DNA of 14,993 bases from Rhizobium sp. Q54 (GCA_945865855.1 CAMBES010000016.1:1-14993), one strand, 5' to 3'. Shown: positions 1 through 6,719, numbered from the stretch's first letter. Numbers and translations: made by a program. The notes: generated by a model not told the origin, from the sequence alone.

Positions 1-62
1 ACCTACGCAGGAGTTTCATTGTGAATGCTGCACTAAAAGCTAGTCATTGCGTGGGCCGATGA

Positions 63-90
63 GCAAAAAGATTAATAGGTTTTTTAACCT
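63..90 (-). terminator. Weak terminator-like hairpin after folC
   Basis: On the minus strand, about 21 bases past the folC stop, AGGTT pairs with AACCT around a four-base loop (77-90). A short T-run lies some seven bases further on (63-70). The stem is short and AT-rich and the T-run is offset, so this is at best a weak intrinsic terminator. The rest of 1-110 shows no convincing gene on either strand. Confidence 0.2.
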
Positions 91-110
91 CGTCTCTGCC
101 CATTAAAGCA

Positions 111-1475
111 TCAAGAAGTGTAGCTTTTTACATCTCTCGCCAAATGCAATGAGCCGCAGATTACAACGCGGGATGGCACTCTAGAGATTCGCTGCAAAGC
201 TTCAGACAAATCGCCAGCGACAGAAATTTTCATTCCGATTTTTGAGCCAATTTCTGAAATTTTTTCAGCTGATTCTGGATTTGGCTCGCCGCTAACTCTT
301 ACTGCCAGAATTTCGGCAATGTTTTGGAATTTTTCTAAAAATTCTTTTTTGCATTTATTTTTACTGAATCCACAGATCACAAAATTTTCTTTCTCGTCTT
401 TTTGTTCAGTGATCCAGCGTGACAAGGCGAAGGCTCCGGCTTCATTGTGAGCGCCGTCGATCCAGAGTTCGCTGCCTTCTGGCAATAATTTTTCTAAACT
501 GTTTTTGATTCGCTCTAGACGACTTGGCCAGGTTACGGAGGTGATTGCCTTTGAAACAGAAGTAAAGAAATCTCTGTCATCGTTGGCAGCTAAGTTGCTG
601 ACGATTTCAGAATTTTCATTGTTGAAATTATCGCTGTTGCGCGTCAACAATGAAGCAGCGATTGCAGTCGCGAAATTGATATATTGATGAGAGCCTGGCA
701 GTGCTGGCTTGGGCAAATTTTCTAAAAAATAATCTTGGAAGTAAAAATTAAACCCCTTTGCAAAATCATCAGCCAATTCACCAGCTTCTTCATTCATTTC
801 GACAGAAAAATCTTCGTCATAAAAATAGGCAGGAATTTTTTGATCTGCCGCCAAAATTTTAATAATATTTTTTGCTGCCGCTGGCTGTGAAGCTACGATT
901 AGAGGGGTTTCTGGGCGAATGATCATCGCCTTTTCTAGTGCGATTCGCTCGATTGAATTTCCTAAATATTCAACGTGATCGAAGGAGATTGGCGTGATTA
1001 CCGTCAGTAATTTTTCTGTAATAATATTGGTCGCGTCAATTCTGCCACCCATTCCGCATTCAACTACCAAAAGGTCTGCTGGCGCTCTGGAAAAAGCTAA
1101 AAATGCACCGATCGTAAAAGCTTCGAAAAAAGTAAGTGGCGTTTCACCAGCAGCAATTCTTGTCTCCTCCATTATTTCGAAGAGAAGATTATCGGAAATT
1201 TTTTCTCCACCTAAAACAATTCTTTCGTTGCAATCTTGAAGATGAGGAGAGGTGTAGAGATGTGTTTTCTTGCCAGAGCAAGAAAAAATTTCGGCAATTA
1301 AAGAAGCGGTCGAACCCTTGCCATTAGTGCCTGACATGTGAATTACCGGAGGAAGTTTTTTGTGCGGATTGTCGAGTTTTTCGAGCACAATTTCCATGCG
1401 CTCGAAAACAGTTTCGTAATCAATTTGTCTTTTGCCAAGAGTTGAAGGAATCGGCCAATGCGGAAGATAAACCAA
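111..1475 (-). CDS. folC: Bifunctional folylpolyglutamate synthase / dihydrofolate synthase
   Basis: Cytoplasmic ATP-dependent Mur-ligase-family enzyme that adds glutamate to dihydropteroate or folates, the last steps of folate synthesis and retention. The 454 residues match the usual length. Visible motifs are the P-loop SGTNGKGST (48-56), TSPHL with NERI (75-86), VECGMGGRIDATN (138-150), ISFDHVEYLG (163-172), the EKA segment carrying the family lysine (181-183), LPGSHQ, WPSRLERI and WIDGAHN near the C-terminus. The start is TTG. No ATG lies near the conserved LPHWP N-terminus and the next in-frame ATG, residue 27, would cut into it. An AGGAA sits almost against the TTG, closer than an ideal ribosome site. 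The gene follows the six-cysteine secreted protein by three bases in the same frame, so it is probably co-transcribed and read by reinitiation. Confidence 0.95.
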   Translation of the reverse strand: MVYLPHWPIPSTLGKRQIDYETVFERMEIVLEKLDNPHKKLPPVIHMSGTNGKGSTASLIAEIFSCSGKKTHLYTSPHLQDCNERIVLGGEKISDNLLFEIMEETRIAAGETPLTFFEAFTIGAFLAFSRAPADLLVVECGMGGRIDATNIITEKLLTVITPISFDHVEYLGNSIERIALEKAMIIRPETPLIVASQPAAAKNIIKILAADQKIPAYFYDEDFSVEMNEEAGELADDFAKGFNFYFQDYFLENLPKPALPGSHQYINFATAIAASLLTRNSDNFNNENSEIVSNLAANDDRDFFTSVSKAITSVTWPSRLERIKNSLEKLLPEGSELWIDGAHNEAGAFALSRWITEQKDEKENFVICGFSKNKCKKEFLEKFQNIAEILAVRVSGEPNPESAEKISEIGSKIGMKISVAGDLSEALQRISRVPSRVVICGSLHLARDVKSYTS

Positions 1476-1478
1476 TTC

Positions 1479-1994
1479 CTATTCAGAAATGACTTTGCAT
1501 TCACCGTTGGCGATGTAAGCGTCGAGAGCAACGGTGGTGATTTCTTTGTAACGAGAATCACCAAGAATTCTAATCAAAGTGCCAACTGGTCCTTTGGTTT
1601 GAATATTAAAGTAAATGCCAGTTTGTTCGAATTGAGCTGGAAAACTTTCGCAATTTTTTCCTTCACAGCGAGTGATGGTTTCGTTCTTTTTATCTAACGT
1701 CAAAATCGCTTTATTCTCACGTTTAGAGCATTCGTGCTTGTCGCAAATGAAGCCGCTTTTCGGAGTGCATTCAATTTTTTGCCAAGCCTTAGCTTCTTTA
1801 AAATATTTTTCTGATTGAGCGAAAAGTTTGTCAAATTCGAAAGAGCGAATTTCTTCGCGATTGTCAACTTTATCCATTTTGAGCTTGGTGTTTAACTCTG
1901 GTTTAATCGCGTTTTCTTTGGCAAAAACTTGTGCAGCAAAAAGAGAGAAAAAGGCGAAGAAAAATACTGATTTACCAAGAGATTTAATTTGCAT
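1479..1994 (-). CDS. Secreted six-cysteine protein of unknown function
   Basis: I do not recognise a named family with certainty. The 171-residue product has a clear signal peptide: basic start, a Phe-rich hydrophobic core and an AxA-like cleavage site at about residue 25 (QVFA then KEN). The mature part holds six cysteines at residues 76, 84, 89, 110, 115 and 166. Spacings include C-x7-C-x4-C and C-x4-C, so disulfides or metal binding in the periplasm are plausible. The first cluster reads like CTPKSGFICDKHEC. ATG start at 1994 with no clear Shine-Dalgarno. It is the first gene of a two-gene unit with folC, with its stop TAG three bases before the folC start. The link to folate synthesis is positional only. 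Confidence 0.75.
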   Translation of the reverse strand: MQIKSLGKSVFFFAFFSLFAAQVFAKENAIKPELNTKLKMDKVDNREEIRSFEFDKLFAQSEKYFKEAKAWQKIECTPKSGFICDKHECSKRENKAILTLDKKNETITRCEGKNCESFPAQFEQTGIYFNIQTKGPVGTLIRILGDSRYKEITTVALDAYIANGECKVISE

Positions 1995-2106
1995 TGGATT
2001 TGTTCGTTAAGGGTTAGGGAGAATAGCTGGCACAAAACAGCTAAGGATTGTCATTGGCAAGTAAAATTACCCAAAAATTGATAGGCTTCTTATTTTGTCG
2101 AGCAGC

Positions 2107-2123
2107 TAATTAATTAATTAATT
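2107..2123. repeat. TAAT tetranucleotide tandem repeat
   Basis: Four perfect copies of TAAT plus one base. It lies at the 3' end of the decayed minus-strand frame and provides that frame's TAA stop. Short AT-rich tandem repeats can change length by slippage; nothing here shows a regulatory role. Confidence 0.6.
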
Positions 2124-2361
2124 GGAGGCACAAAGAAGACGCCAACAATCCATGAAGATTGGGCTCAACAAGATTAAAAACTATTTGCGCTGCGATTATT
2201 ATATCCAAGAAATTTTCACTTTTTGCTAAAATTTCTGCATCAGTTTCTAAGGAAAATTTGTCTGCAGTTGCAATCGTAAAATTTTCACCACTAACTGCTT
2301 AATTATCATTAATTCCACTTGAATAAGTGGTAAATTTACAGCCAGTAAAAATTAGAAAAAA
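2110..2361 (-). pseudogene. Decayed small lipoprotein-like reading frame
   Basis: On the minus strand a 62-codon open stretch (2298 down to 2113) has protein-like composition, with segments such as FTIATADKFSLETDAEILAK and FLDIIIAAQIVFNLVEPN, but contains no ATG or GTG. Directly upstream in the same frame is a TAA (2299-2301) and then LIFTGCKFTTYSSGINDN. This resembles the end of a lipoprotein signal peptide with a lipobox-like FTGC. Further upstream, A and T homopolymers separate this frame from basic, hydrophobic codons (KKILIF) in another frame, as expected from small indels. I infer a broken short lipoprotein gene. The alternative is chance open frame in AT-rich DNA. No homologue is recognised. 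Confidence 0.35.
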
Positions 2362-2372
2362 TTAATATTTTT

Positions 2373-2401
2373 TTGATATTTTTTCCACTTTTTTCTACAA
2401 G
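2373..2401 (+). promoter_or_regulatory. Possible promoter for the 2477 lipoprotein gene
   Basis: TTGATA (2373-2378), 17 bases, then TACAAG (2396-2401): five of six and four of six matches to the sigma-70 boxes. It would give a leader of about 70 bases containing the palindrome at 2445-2468. The surrounding DNA is very AT-rich, so a chance match is possible. Confidence 0.3.
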
Positions 2402-2444
2402 CCTTGAGGCCTTATATTTATTAATTGAATAGGGATTTTTTTTA

Positions 2445-2475
2445 AATTTTGGCCTCGAGGCCAAAATTCAGTTTT
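2445..2475 (+). promoter_or_regulatory. Perfect palindrome/hairpin with T-run before a start codon
   Basis: A perfect 24-base palindrome (2445-2468) with core GGCCTCGAGGCC and AATTTT/AAAATT arms. As RNA it folds to a ten-pair stem with a UCGA loop. It is followed by TTCAG-like spacing and a run of five T (2471-2475), then the ATG of the lipoprotein at 2477. The shape is that of an intrinsic terminator or attenuator placed where a ribosome site should be. As DNA it could equally be a dimeric operator. A related sequence, GCCTTGAGGCC, lies at 2401-2411, and its GAGGCC could pair with the left arm's GGCCTC. Confidence 0.5.
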
Positions 2476-2476
2476 T

Positions 2477-3253
2477 ATGCTTCGAATTTTACTAATTATC
2501 GCCCCATTATTTTTTGTTAATTCCTGCATTTTTTTGAGCAGGTCAGACATTATTAAAAAAGACAATTCAGAAGTAGTTTCACTGCTTTCATTGGAAGTGA
2601 TTTACGACGGCGAAATAGAAAAAAGAAACAGTGGATTTACTGGTTTTTGCCAAGTCAGTTTTCACGACGGCAATTTTGATAATGTTAAATTTCGCAGAGA
2701 GAGAAACTCTTCGATTTATTTCTTAAAAAATGAGCCTGGAAGAACTATTCTCTACAACATGAAGTGCCTGCACCACATCGTTCCGATTCTTTATTTAAAA
2801 AATCGGAAAGTTGATTTGAGTAGCTGGGGATTCTTGGCGCATCAAGGTTTTATTAACTACCTCGGACATATTACAATCACTTACAGATCTGGCGGTTTTG
2901 GTCCAAAAGATTTATTCGCACTGGGCGGAATAAGCGATGACAAAGCTGGGAAAATTGATGTGAGAATCGAAGATAATATCGACGACGCGATTGTTTTTCT
3001 GAATTATCATTATCCCGAGTTAAGAAATGTTCCGATTACTAAATCTTTACTAATGGATATTGCAGACATCAAGCCAGATGCAAAGCCTGAGGCTTACAAA
3101 GTTGGGATGGAAAGACGAATAGCAATTCCACAACCAATTCCAGCGACACAACAAACTTCAAATCCTTACAATATTAATCCTTACTATGCGCCATTTCAAA
3201 AATCAGAGCCACCTTCTTATTCGAACCCTTACAAGACAGTGCCAATGCAATAA
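2477..3253 (+). CDS. Putative lipoprotein of unknown function
   Basis: 258 residues, no family recognised. The N-terminus is a typical lipoprotein signal: hydrophobic stretch LRILLIIAPLFF, then VNSC with Cys17 as the likely lipidated residue. The mature protein is a mixed alpha/beta sequence to about residue 205. A Pro/Asn/Tyr-rich low-complexity tail follows (about 215-258), with repeated NPY units (SNPYNINPYY, SNPYKTVP). The tail resembles the one in the lipoprotein at 6720-7109. Probably anchored to a membrane on the periplasmic side. The ATG at 2477 has no Shine-Dalgarno and is preceded by the palindrome hairpin. It stands alone on the plus strand, so it is likely a single-gene unit. Confidence 0.75.
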   Translation: MLRILLIIAPLFFVNSCIFLSRSDIIKKDNSEVVSLLSLEVIYDGEIEKRNSGFTGFCQVSFHDGNFDNVKFRRERNSSIYFLKNEPGRTILYNMKCLHHIVPILYLKNRKVDLSSWGFLAHQGFINYLGHITITYRSGGFGPKDLFALGGISDDKAGKIDVRIEDNIDDAIVFLNYHYPELRNVPITKSLLMDIADIKPDAKPEAYKVGMERRIAIPQPIPATQQTSNPYNINPYYAPFQKSEPPSYSNPYKTVPMQ

Positions 3254-3462
3254 ATTTTGCGATTTTTCATTTGCAATCCTCGCTAAGACCGGGGGATGAG
3301 TCTGGGGTAATTAGGGTTAATTAGAAATTACTTCGAGGGCGTTGTTCCAGAGACCAACTTTTGATGAAATAAATAGCAGAAGATTCGAGGCGATATTGTG
3401 AAAACAAGCTGCTGAAATTCTTGCCAGGATGACTCAGTAAAACACTAAAGAGAGAAATGATC
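3254..3462. other. Non-coding stretch with degenerate repeat units
   Basis: 209 bases between two converging genes with no intact gene. It contains a GC-richer patch (about 3287-3316), repeated GGGTAATTAGGG and GGGTTAATTAG (3304-3324), and two similar units, TTCGAGGGCG (3332-3341) and TTCGAGGCG (3384-3392). On the minus strand a frame continuing past rlpA stays open for about 55 codons with a hydrophobic start (KIISLFSVLL). It has no proper start codon and matches nothing I know. A decayed gene or an interspersed repeat are both possible. No good terminator for either converging gene is visible. Confidence 0.35.
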
Positions 3463-4071
3463 TTAATTCTGTATTCGCTTCATCATCGCATCAGTATCAT
3501 TGCGCAGCAGTTGAATATAAACTTTTGTGGTGCCCTGACTCTTGAATTGCAGCTCGTCAGCAGCCTTTTCTGAAACATCAATAATTCTCTCTTTTGAAAA
3601 TGGTCCGCGATCATTTACGCGCACAATCGCCGTGCGACCATTGCGTAAATTGGTTACACGCACCGTTGACGGCAAAGGTAAAGTTGGATGAGCCGCAGTC
3701 ATTGCGTTAGAATCGTAGATCTCGCCATTAGCCGTGTATTTGCCATGAAAATCGATGCCGTACCAAGATGCGATACCAACCTCTTCAAATTCTTCGTAAT
3801 TTTGTGGAAAATAAGAAGCGCCCAAAACCTCGTAAGAATCATCAATTTTAAGTGGTCCGGACTTATTACTTGAATAAGTGTTAAAATATTGCTTTTCGAT
3901 CTGTTGTTCCAGATTACTTTTTGGAACCCCTACCTGCATTGACTCAGAAGGCCTAATGTAACGAGCATCTATTCTGTTGGCATGCTCCTCGAATCTAACA
4001 TTGCGCCGATCATAATCGTCTCCAGCGCAAGAAGTAAAAAATACCAGCGCTAGTAAGAAATTTTTTCTCAT
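3463..4071 (-). CDS. rlpA: Septal-ring lipoprotein, RlpA family (double-psi beta-barrel)
   Basis: RlpA proteins are outer-membrane lipoproteins; characterised members are lytic transglycosylases cutting peptidoglycan glycan strands lacking stem peptides, acting at the division septum. The 202 residues start with a lipoprotein signal, FFTSC, with Cys15 as the lipidation site. The double-psi beta-barrel domain runs from about 97 to 188: VGIASWYG, GKYTANGEIYD, AAHPTLPLPS and VNDRGPF. His128 and Asp154 correspond to residues implicated in catalysis in the family. No SPOR domain follows; the protein ends about 14 residues after the barrel. The ATG overlaps the metW stop as TAATG, indicating translational coupling. 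Confidence 0.9.
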   Translation of the reverse strand: MRKNFLLALVFFTSCAGDDYDRRNVRFEEHANRIDARYIRPSESMQVGVPKSNLEQQIEKQYFNTYSSNKSGPLKIDDSYEVLGASYFPQNYEEFEEVGIASWYGIDFHGKYTANGEIYDSNAMTAAHPTLPLPSTVRVTNLRNGRTAIVRVNDRGPFSKERIIDVSEKAADELQFKSQGTTKVYIQLLRNDTDAMMKRIQN

Positions 4072-4805
4072 TAGTGAATTTGTTTAGGATAAACTGGGCG
4101 CGGAGAGCCCGACAAAGCTAGGTTTAGAGGCTTCTTAAATGCAAATTTTTCCTGCAGGGTCTGAGAAAATTCTTTTTTTGAGATCAAAAAAATGCCATAT
4201 TCAGCAAAAAGATTGGCGATCTTTTCATGTCCGAAGAAGCTTAGTAAGCGGCGCCGCGCTGTTAGGAAAATCTTTTTCTCAATTTGAAATTCTAACTCTT
4301 TACACATTTTCTCAAAGTCACGAATTGAACAAAAATGAATATTCGGAGTTTCGTACCATTCGAAGGGAATGGTTCTATTCACTGGCATCGTGCCTTTACA
4401 CAAAAGATGTAAACGATTTTTAAAATGTGCAAAATTTGGCAGTGAAACAATTGCGAATTCTGCAATGCGCAGCATCTCGTGCAGAATTTCTTTTGGTCGG
4501 TGCGTCGCTTGAATTGTTTGACTCAAAATCGCGTAATTAAAGCTACGATCTGGATAAATTGTTAAATCATTCTCAGCATTACCTTTGATTACTGAAAGAC
4601 CACGCATCAAGGCCTTACTGACTTGTGTCTGCGAAATTTCTAAACCGCGTCCATCGATATTTTTTTCTCTGACGAGAAATTGCAAAAGCTCACCGTTGCC
4701 GCAGCCAATGTCTAAGACCTTTGATTTTGGCTTGATCAAATCAGCAATGATTTCGAGATCATATCTGATCTTATGTTTTACGATATTTTGTCCAACTTCT
4801 GGCAT
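4071..4805 (-). CDS. metW: MetW-family methyltransferase-like protein
   Basis: MetW is a class I SAM-methyltransferase-fold protein usually found beside metX in proteobacteria and linked to methionine synthesis. The SAM-binding motif VLDIGCGNGEL is at 30-40. Family blocks follow: GRGLEIS (52-58), RGLSVIKGNAENDL (68-81), ILSQTIQA (93-100), MLRIAEFAIVSLPNF (111-125) and FEWYETPNIH (148-157). The usual acidic residue in the ViqgDad block is Asn76 here. At 244 residues it is longer than the roughly 200 typical. The last 35-40 residues form a basic, Pro-rich extension ending PRPVYPKQIH. metX is not adjacent; metW instead leads an operon with rlpA. Its ATG at 4805 faces the inverted repeat at 4854-4923. 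Confidence 0.88.
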   Translation of the reverse strand: MPEVGQNIVKHKIRYDLEIIADLIKPKSKVLDIGCGNGELLQFLVREKNIDGRGLEISQTQVSKALMRGLSVIKGNAENDLTIYPDRSFNYAILSQTIQATHRPKEILHEMLRIAEFAIVSLPNFAHFKNRLHLLCKGTMPVNRTIPFEWYETPNIHFCSIRDFEKMCKELEFQIEKKIFLTARRRLLSFFGHEKIANLFAEYGIFLISKKEFSQTLQEKFAFKKPLNLALSGSPRPVYPKQIH

Positions 4806-4853
4806 AAATTTAGTGGTTTTTCTTTTACTAAAAAAACTATTTTCTCAACTTTA

Positions 4854-4923
4854 AACCCAGATTGGTCATTAGAATTAATGGTTAGTAAAGATAATGGCAT
4901 GATTCTAATGACGGATCTGGGTT
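4854..4923. repeat. Imperfect inverted repeat between divergent genes
   Basis: Left arm AACCCAGAT (4854-4862) and GTCATTAGAAT (4865-4875) are exactly complementary to ATTCTAATGAC (4902-4912) and ATCTGGGTT (4915-4923). The arms form a 22-position stem with one T-G wobble and one mismatch around a 26-base loop. It sits about 50 bases upstream of metW and 31 bases upstream of the chorismate mutase ATG, inside the only promoter space for both genes. No second copy was seen in this window. It could be a regulatory hairpin or operator pair, or a small palindromic mobile element. Confidence 0.75.
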
Positions 4924-4953
4924 AAACTCCTTTCACGTCGACTAAATAATTTC

Positions 4954-5598
4954 ATGTTAAAAGATCTTCGCAAAGAAATTGATGCAATTGATAAGCAGCT
5001 AATTTCTCTACTCGAACAAAGAATGAAAGTAGTCAAAAAAGTTGGCGCACTGAAGAAAAAAGATGATATAAAATTTTTTATTCGCTCGGCTCGCGAGGCT
5101 GACATGATTAAAGATTTACTCAAAAAATCCGACAAAAATTTACCAAAATCTTTAGTTGTGGATATTTGGCGCAAATTAATCACCGCCGCGAACATGCATG
5201 AACAGCCGCTTCACATCGCCTCTCAACATCCAGAGCAAGAAATTCTTCTGCGCGAATATTACAATTCCGAAGTTCCAATTACTCATTTCAAAAAAGCCAA
5301 AAATATAATTTCTGCACTTGAAAATGAAGAAGCTCTAATCGGAATTTTTGCATTACCGCCGCATCACAAGGAAGAGTGGTGGAAAATTCTTCCCAAACAT
5401 TTATGCGTTTTTACACAAATACCTTTCATCGCAAAATCCGAAATAAAACTAGTCGCCATCGCCGCCAAAGAACCTGAAAAATCGAAGAATGACATTACTT
5501 TGGTTTGTGATAAAAATGGCGTGACTGAGATTGATGGATTTCACCTCAAAAACTCCTCTAGAATTTTAGGCCATTATGCCAAACCAGCTAAACTTTAA
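4954..5598 (+). CDS. Chorismate mutase (AroQ type) with C-terminal extension
   Basis: Converts chorismate to prephenate, the branch point to phenylalanine and tyrosine. Residues 1-85 are an AroQ all-helical domain. By alignment with the E. coli domain, Arg6, Arg23, Lys34, Arg47 and Glu48 match its Arg11, Arg28, Lys39, Arg51 and Glu52. Visible blocks are LRKEIDAID, LLEQRMKVVKKVGALK and RSAREADMI. Residues 90-214 form a second half without a motif I can name (WWKILPKHLCVF, LGHYAKPAKL). It is not a recognisable prephenate dehydratase or dehydrogenase. Similar longer chorismate mutases exist in alphaproteobacteria. The ATG at 4954 lacks a clear Shine-Dalgarno. Single gene, divergent from metW. 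Confidence 0.88.
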   Translation: MLKDLRKEIDAIDKQLISLLEQRMKVVKKVGALKKKDDIKFFIRSAREADMIKDLLKKSDKNLPKSLVVDIWRKLITAANMHEQPLHIASQHPEQEILLREYYNSEVPITHFKKAKNIISALENEEALIGIFALPPHHKEEWWKILPKHLCVFTQIPFIAKSEIKLVAIAAKEPEKSKNDITLVCDKNGVTEIDGFHLKNSSRILGHYAKPAKL

Positions 5599-5733
5599 TT
5601 ATTTCTTAAGCGTGATTAGAAGATCTCTGATTTTTTCTTAAATCGCTAAACGGATTTTTATCTGACTTGGAAAGGTTTTAAGCAAACCCGCGCTCTTCCT
5701 CAAAATCCCAGAAACCCTTTATTAACCATCGAG

Positions 5734-5761
5734 TTGACAACCTAATCTCAATCTTAAGGAT
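5734..5761 (+). promoter_or_regulatory. Predicted sigma-70 promoter for rpsD
   Basis: A perfect TTGACA -35 box (5734-5739), a 16-base spacer and a poor -10, AAGGAT (5756-5761). Strong -35 with weak -10 is common in alphaproteobacteria. It would give a leader of about 105 bases before the rpsD ATG at 5876. The preceding 5599-5733 shows nothing else that I can identify. Confidence 0.5.
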
Positions 5762-5875
5762 GCCGCTCTCTCACTTTTTTCCTTTTTGAAAACGTCATGT
5801 TTTTGAAGAATTTTTTAGGGCAAACAAGACATCCTAAAAGACCAATGGAAGCAGTAAAATCAACACATTTAGACA

Positions 5876-6493
5876 ATGACTAAACGCGTAAATGCTAAGA
5901 AAAAATTTAGCAGAAAACTTGGCGGCAGCCTTTGGGGTCAAGCAAAAGATCCTTACCTAAAACGTAACTACAAACCTGGACAACACGGCGCTTCATCAAA
6001 AGGCAGAACCAGTGACTACGGAACTCAGCTTAAAGCTAAGCAAAGAATGAAGTTCTACTATGGCAATATTTCTGAAAAACAGTTTTTTAACACTTTTTCT
6101 CTTGCTGAAAAATCAAAAGGTGACGTTAGCGAAAACTTCGTGGGCCTTTTAGAATCAAGGCTTGATGTTATTGTTTATCGCGCAAATTTCGTACCGACAG
6201 TTTTCGCGGCGAGACAATTTGTCAGTCACAAACATGTTACAGTTAACGGCAAAATCGTTAATATCGCTTCTTACAAAGTTAAAATCGGAGATGTTGTTCA
6301 AGTGCGCGAAAAATCTCGTTCATTAGCTCTAGTCTTAGATGCGCAACAAAAAATGGAACGCGACATCCCTAGCTACATGATGCTCGATAAAGATGCACTT
6401 TCTGCAAAATTGACTGAAAAGCCAACTTTCGCTGAAGTGCCTTATCCAATCGAAATGCAACCTCACTTCATTACAGAATTTTACTCGAGATAA
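5876..6493 (+). CDS. rpsD: 30S ribosomal protein S4
   Basis: Primary 16S rRNA-binding protein that nucleates assembly of the small subunit body and acts in decoding accuracy. The 205 residues match the alphaproteobacterial form end to end: MTKRVNAKKKFSRKLGGSLWG, YKPGQHG, QLKAKQRMKFYYGNISEKQF, then the S4 RNA-binding domain (about 92-155) with LESRLDVIVYRANFVPTVFA and VNGKIVNI. The C-terminal VPYPIEMQPHF and EFYSR end is diagnostic. It is a single-gene unit, as is usual in alphaproteobacteria rather than in the alpha operon, with its own promoter and a strong terminator. The longish leader could carry autoregulation, but I see no defined structure. Confidence 0.98.
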   Translation: MTKRVNAKKKFSRKLGGSLWGQAKDPYLKRNYKPGQHGASSKGRTSDYGTQLKAKQRMKFYYGNISEKQFFNTFSLAEKSKGDVSENFVGLLESRLDVIVYRANFVPTVFAARQFVSHKHVTVNGKIVNIASYKVKIGDVVQVREKSRSLALVLDAQQKMERDIPSYMMLDKDALSAKLTEKPTFAEVPYPIEMQPHFITEFYSR

Positions 6494-6515
6494 AATTTCT
6501 TGAGATCGTAAAATT

Positions 6516-6559
6516 AAAAAAGCCCGGCTCCGAAATTTCTTTGGAGCCGGGCTTTTTTA
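6516..6559. terminator. Strong bidirectional intrinsic terminator
   Basis: AGCCCGGCTCC (6521-6531) pairs perfectly with GGAGCCGGGCT (6543-6553) around an 11-base loop that can pair further internally. A T-run follows on the plus strand (6553-6558) and an A-run precedes it (6516-6521), which is a T-run on the minus strand. It ends rpsD and can also stop transcription of the minus-strand lipoprotein gene from 7109. Confidence 0.93.
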
Positions 6560-6719
6560 TTGAATAAGTTTTAAAGATAATAATTTATTTCCCCGCTTCG
6601 GCGCGCGTTGGGATTGATTAATTTATCTCTGTTTTATTAATTTTAGCTAGAGCGCGCTTGGTTGCGTGGCTAATTATGTAAGCACCGAGTAAGCACCGAG
6701 GTCAAATCTTACGCCCTTA
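6560..6719. repeat. Intergenic DNA with 11-base tandem repeat and one copy of a 16-base direct repeat
   Basis: GTAAGCACCGA occurs twice in tandem (6679-6700). TTTATTAATTTTAGCT occurs at 6633-6648 and again at 7109-7124, flanking the lipoprotein gene. A GC-rich stretch at 6591-6613 can form a small CGC-TTCG-GCG hairpin. No reading frame of note. It forms the 3' flank of the minus-strand lipoprotein gene. Confidence 0.55.

Larger units (their letters stand above)
1995..2476. other. Long intergenic stretch with remnants and repeats
   Basis: These 482 bases hold no intact gene. From left to right there is a small hairpin TAGCTG/CAGCTA (2024-2043), a TAAT tandem repeat (2107-2123), a decayed minus-strand reading frame (2110-2361), a possible plus-strand promoter (2373-2401) and a perfect palindrome just before the next start codon (2445-2468). 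The length, against typical gaps of 1-280 bases elsewhere in the window, fits a lost gene. Confidence 0.5.

Noticed and set aside
1..60. Possible minus-strand start MKLLRR at the left edge, and a 19-codon frame ending near 42
   Set aside because: Too short, no ribosome site, and nothing beyond the edge to support a gene.
994..1239. Plus-strand open frame antisense to folC
   Set aside because: FolC motifs on the minus strand cover this region completely; the antisense product has no recognisable feature.
2024..2043. TAGCTG/CAGCTA hairpin upstream of the six-cysteine protein gene
   Set aside because: Six pairs with an eight-base loop and no T-run or conserved context; likely chance.
5757..5835. 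AGGATG (5757-5762) pairing with CATCCT (5830-5835) as an rpsD leader structure
   Set aside because: The left arm overlaps the predicted -10 box, so it would not be in the transcript; six pairs across 67 bases is weak.
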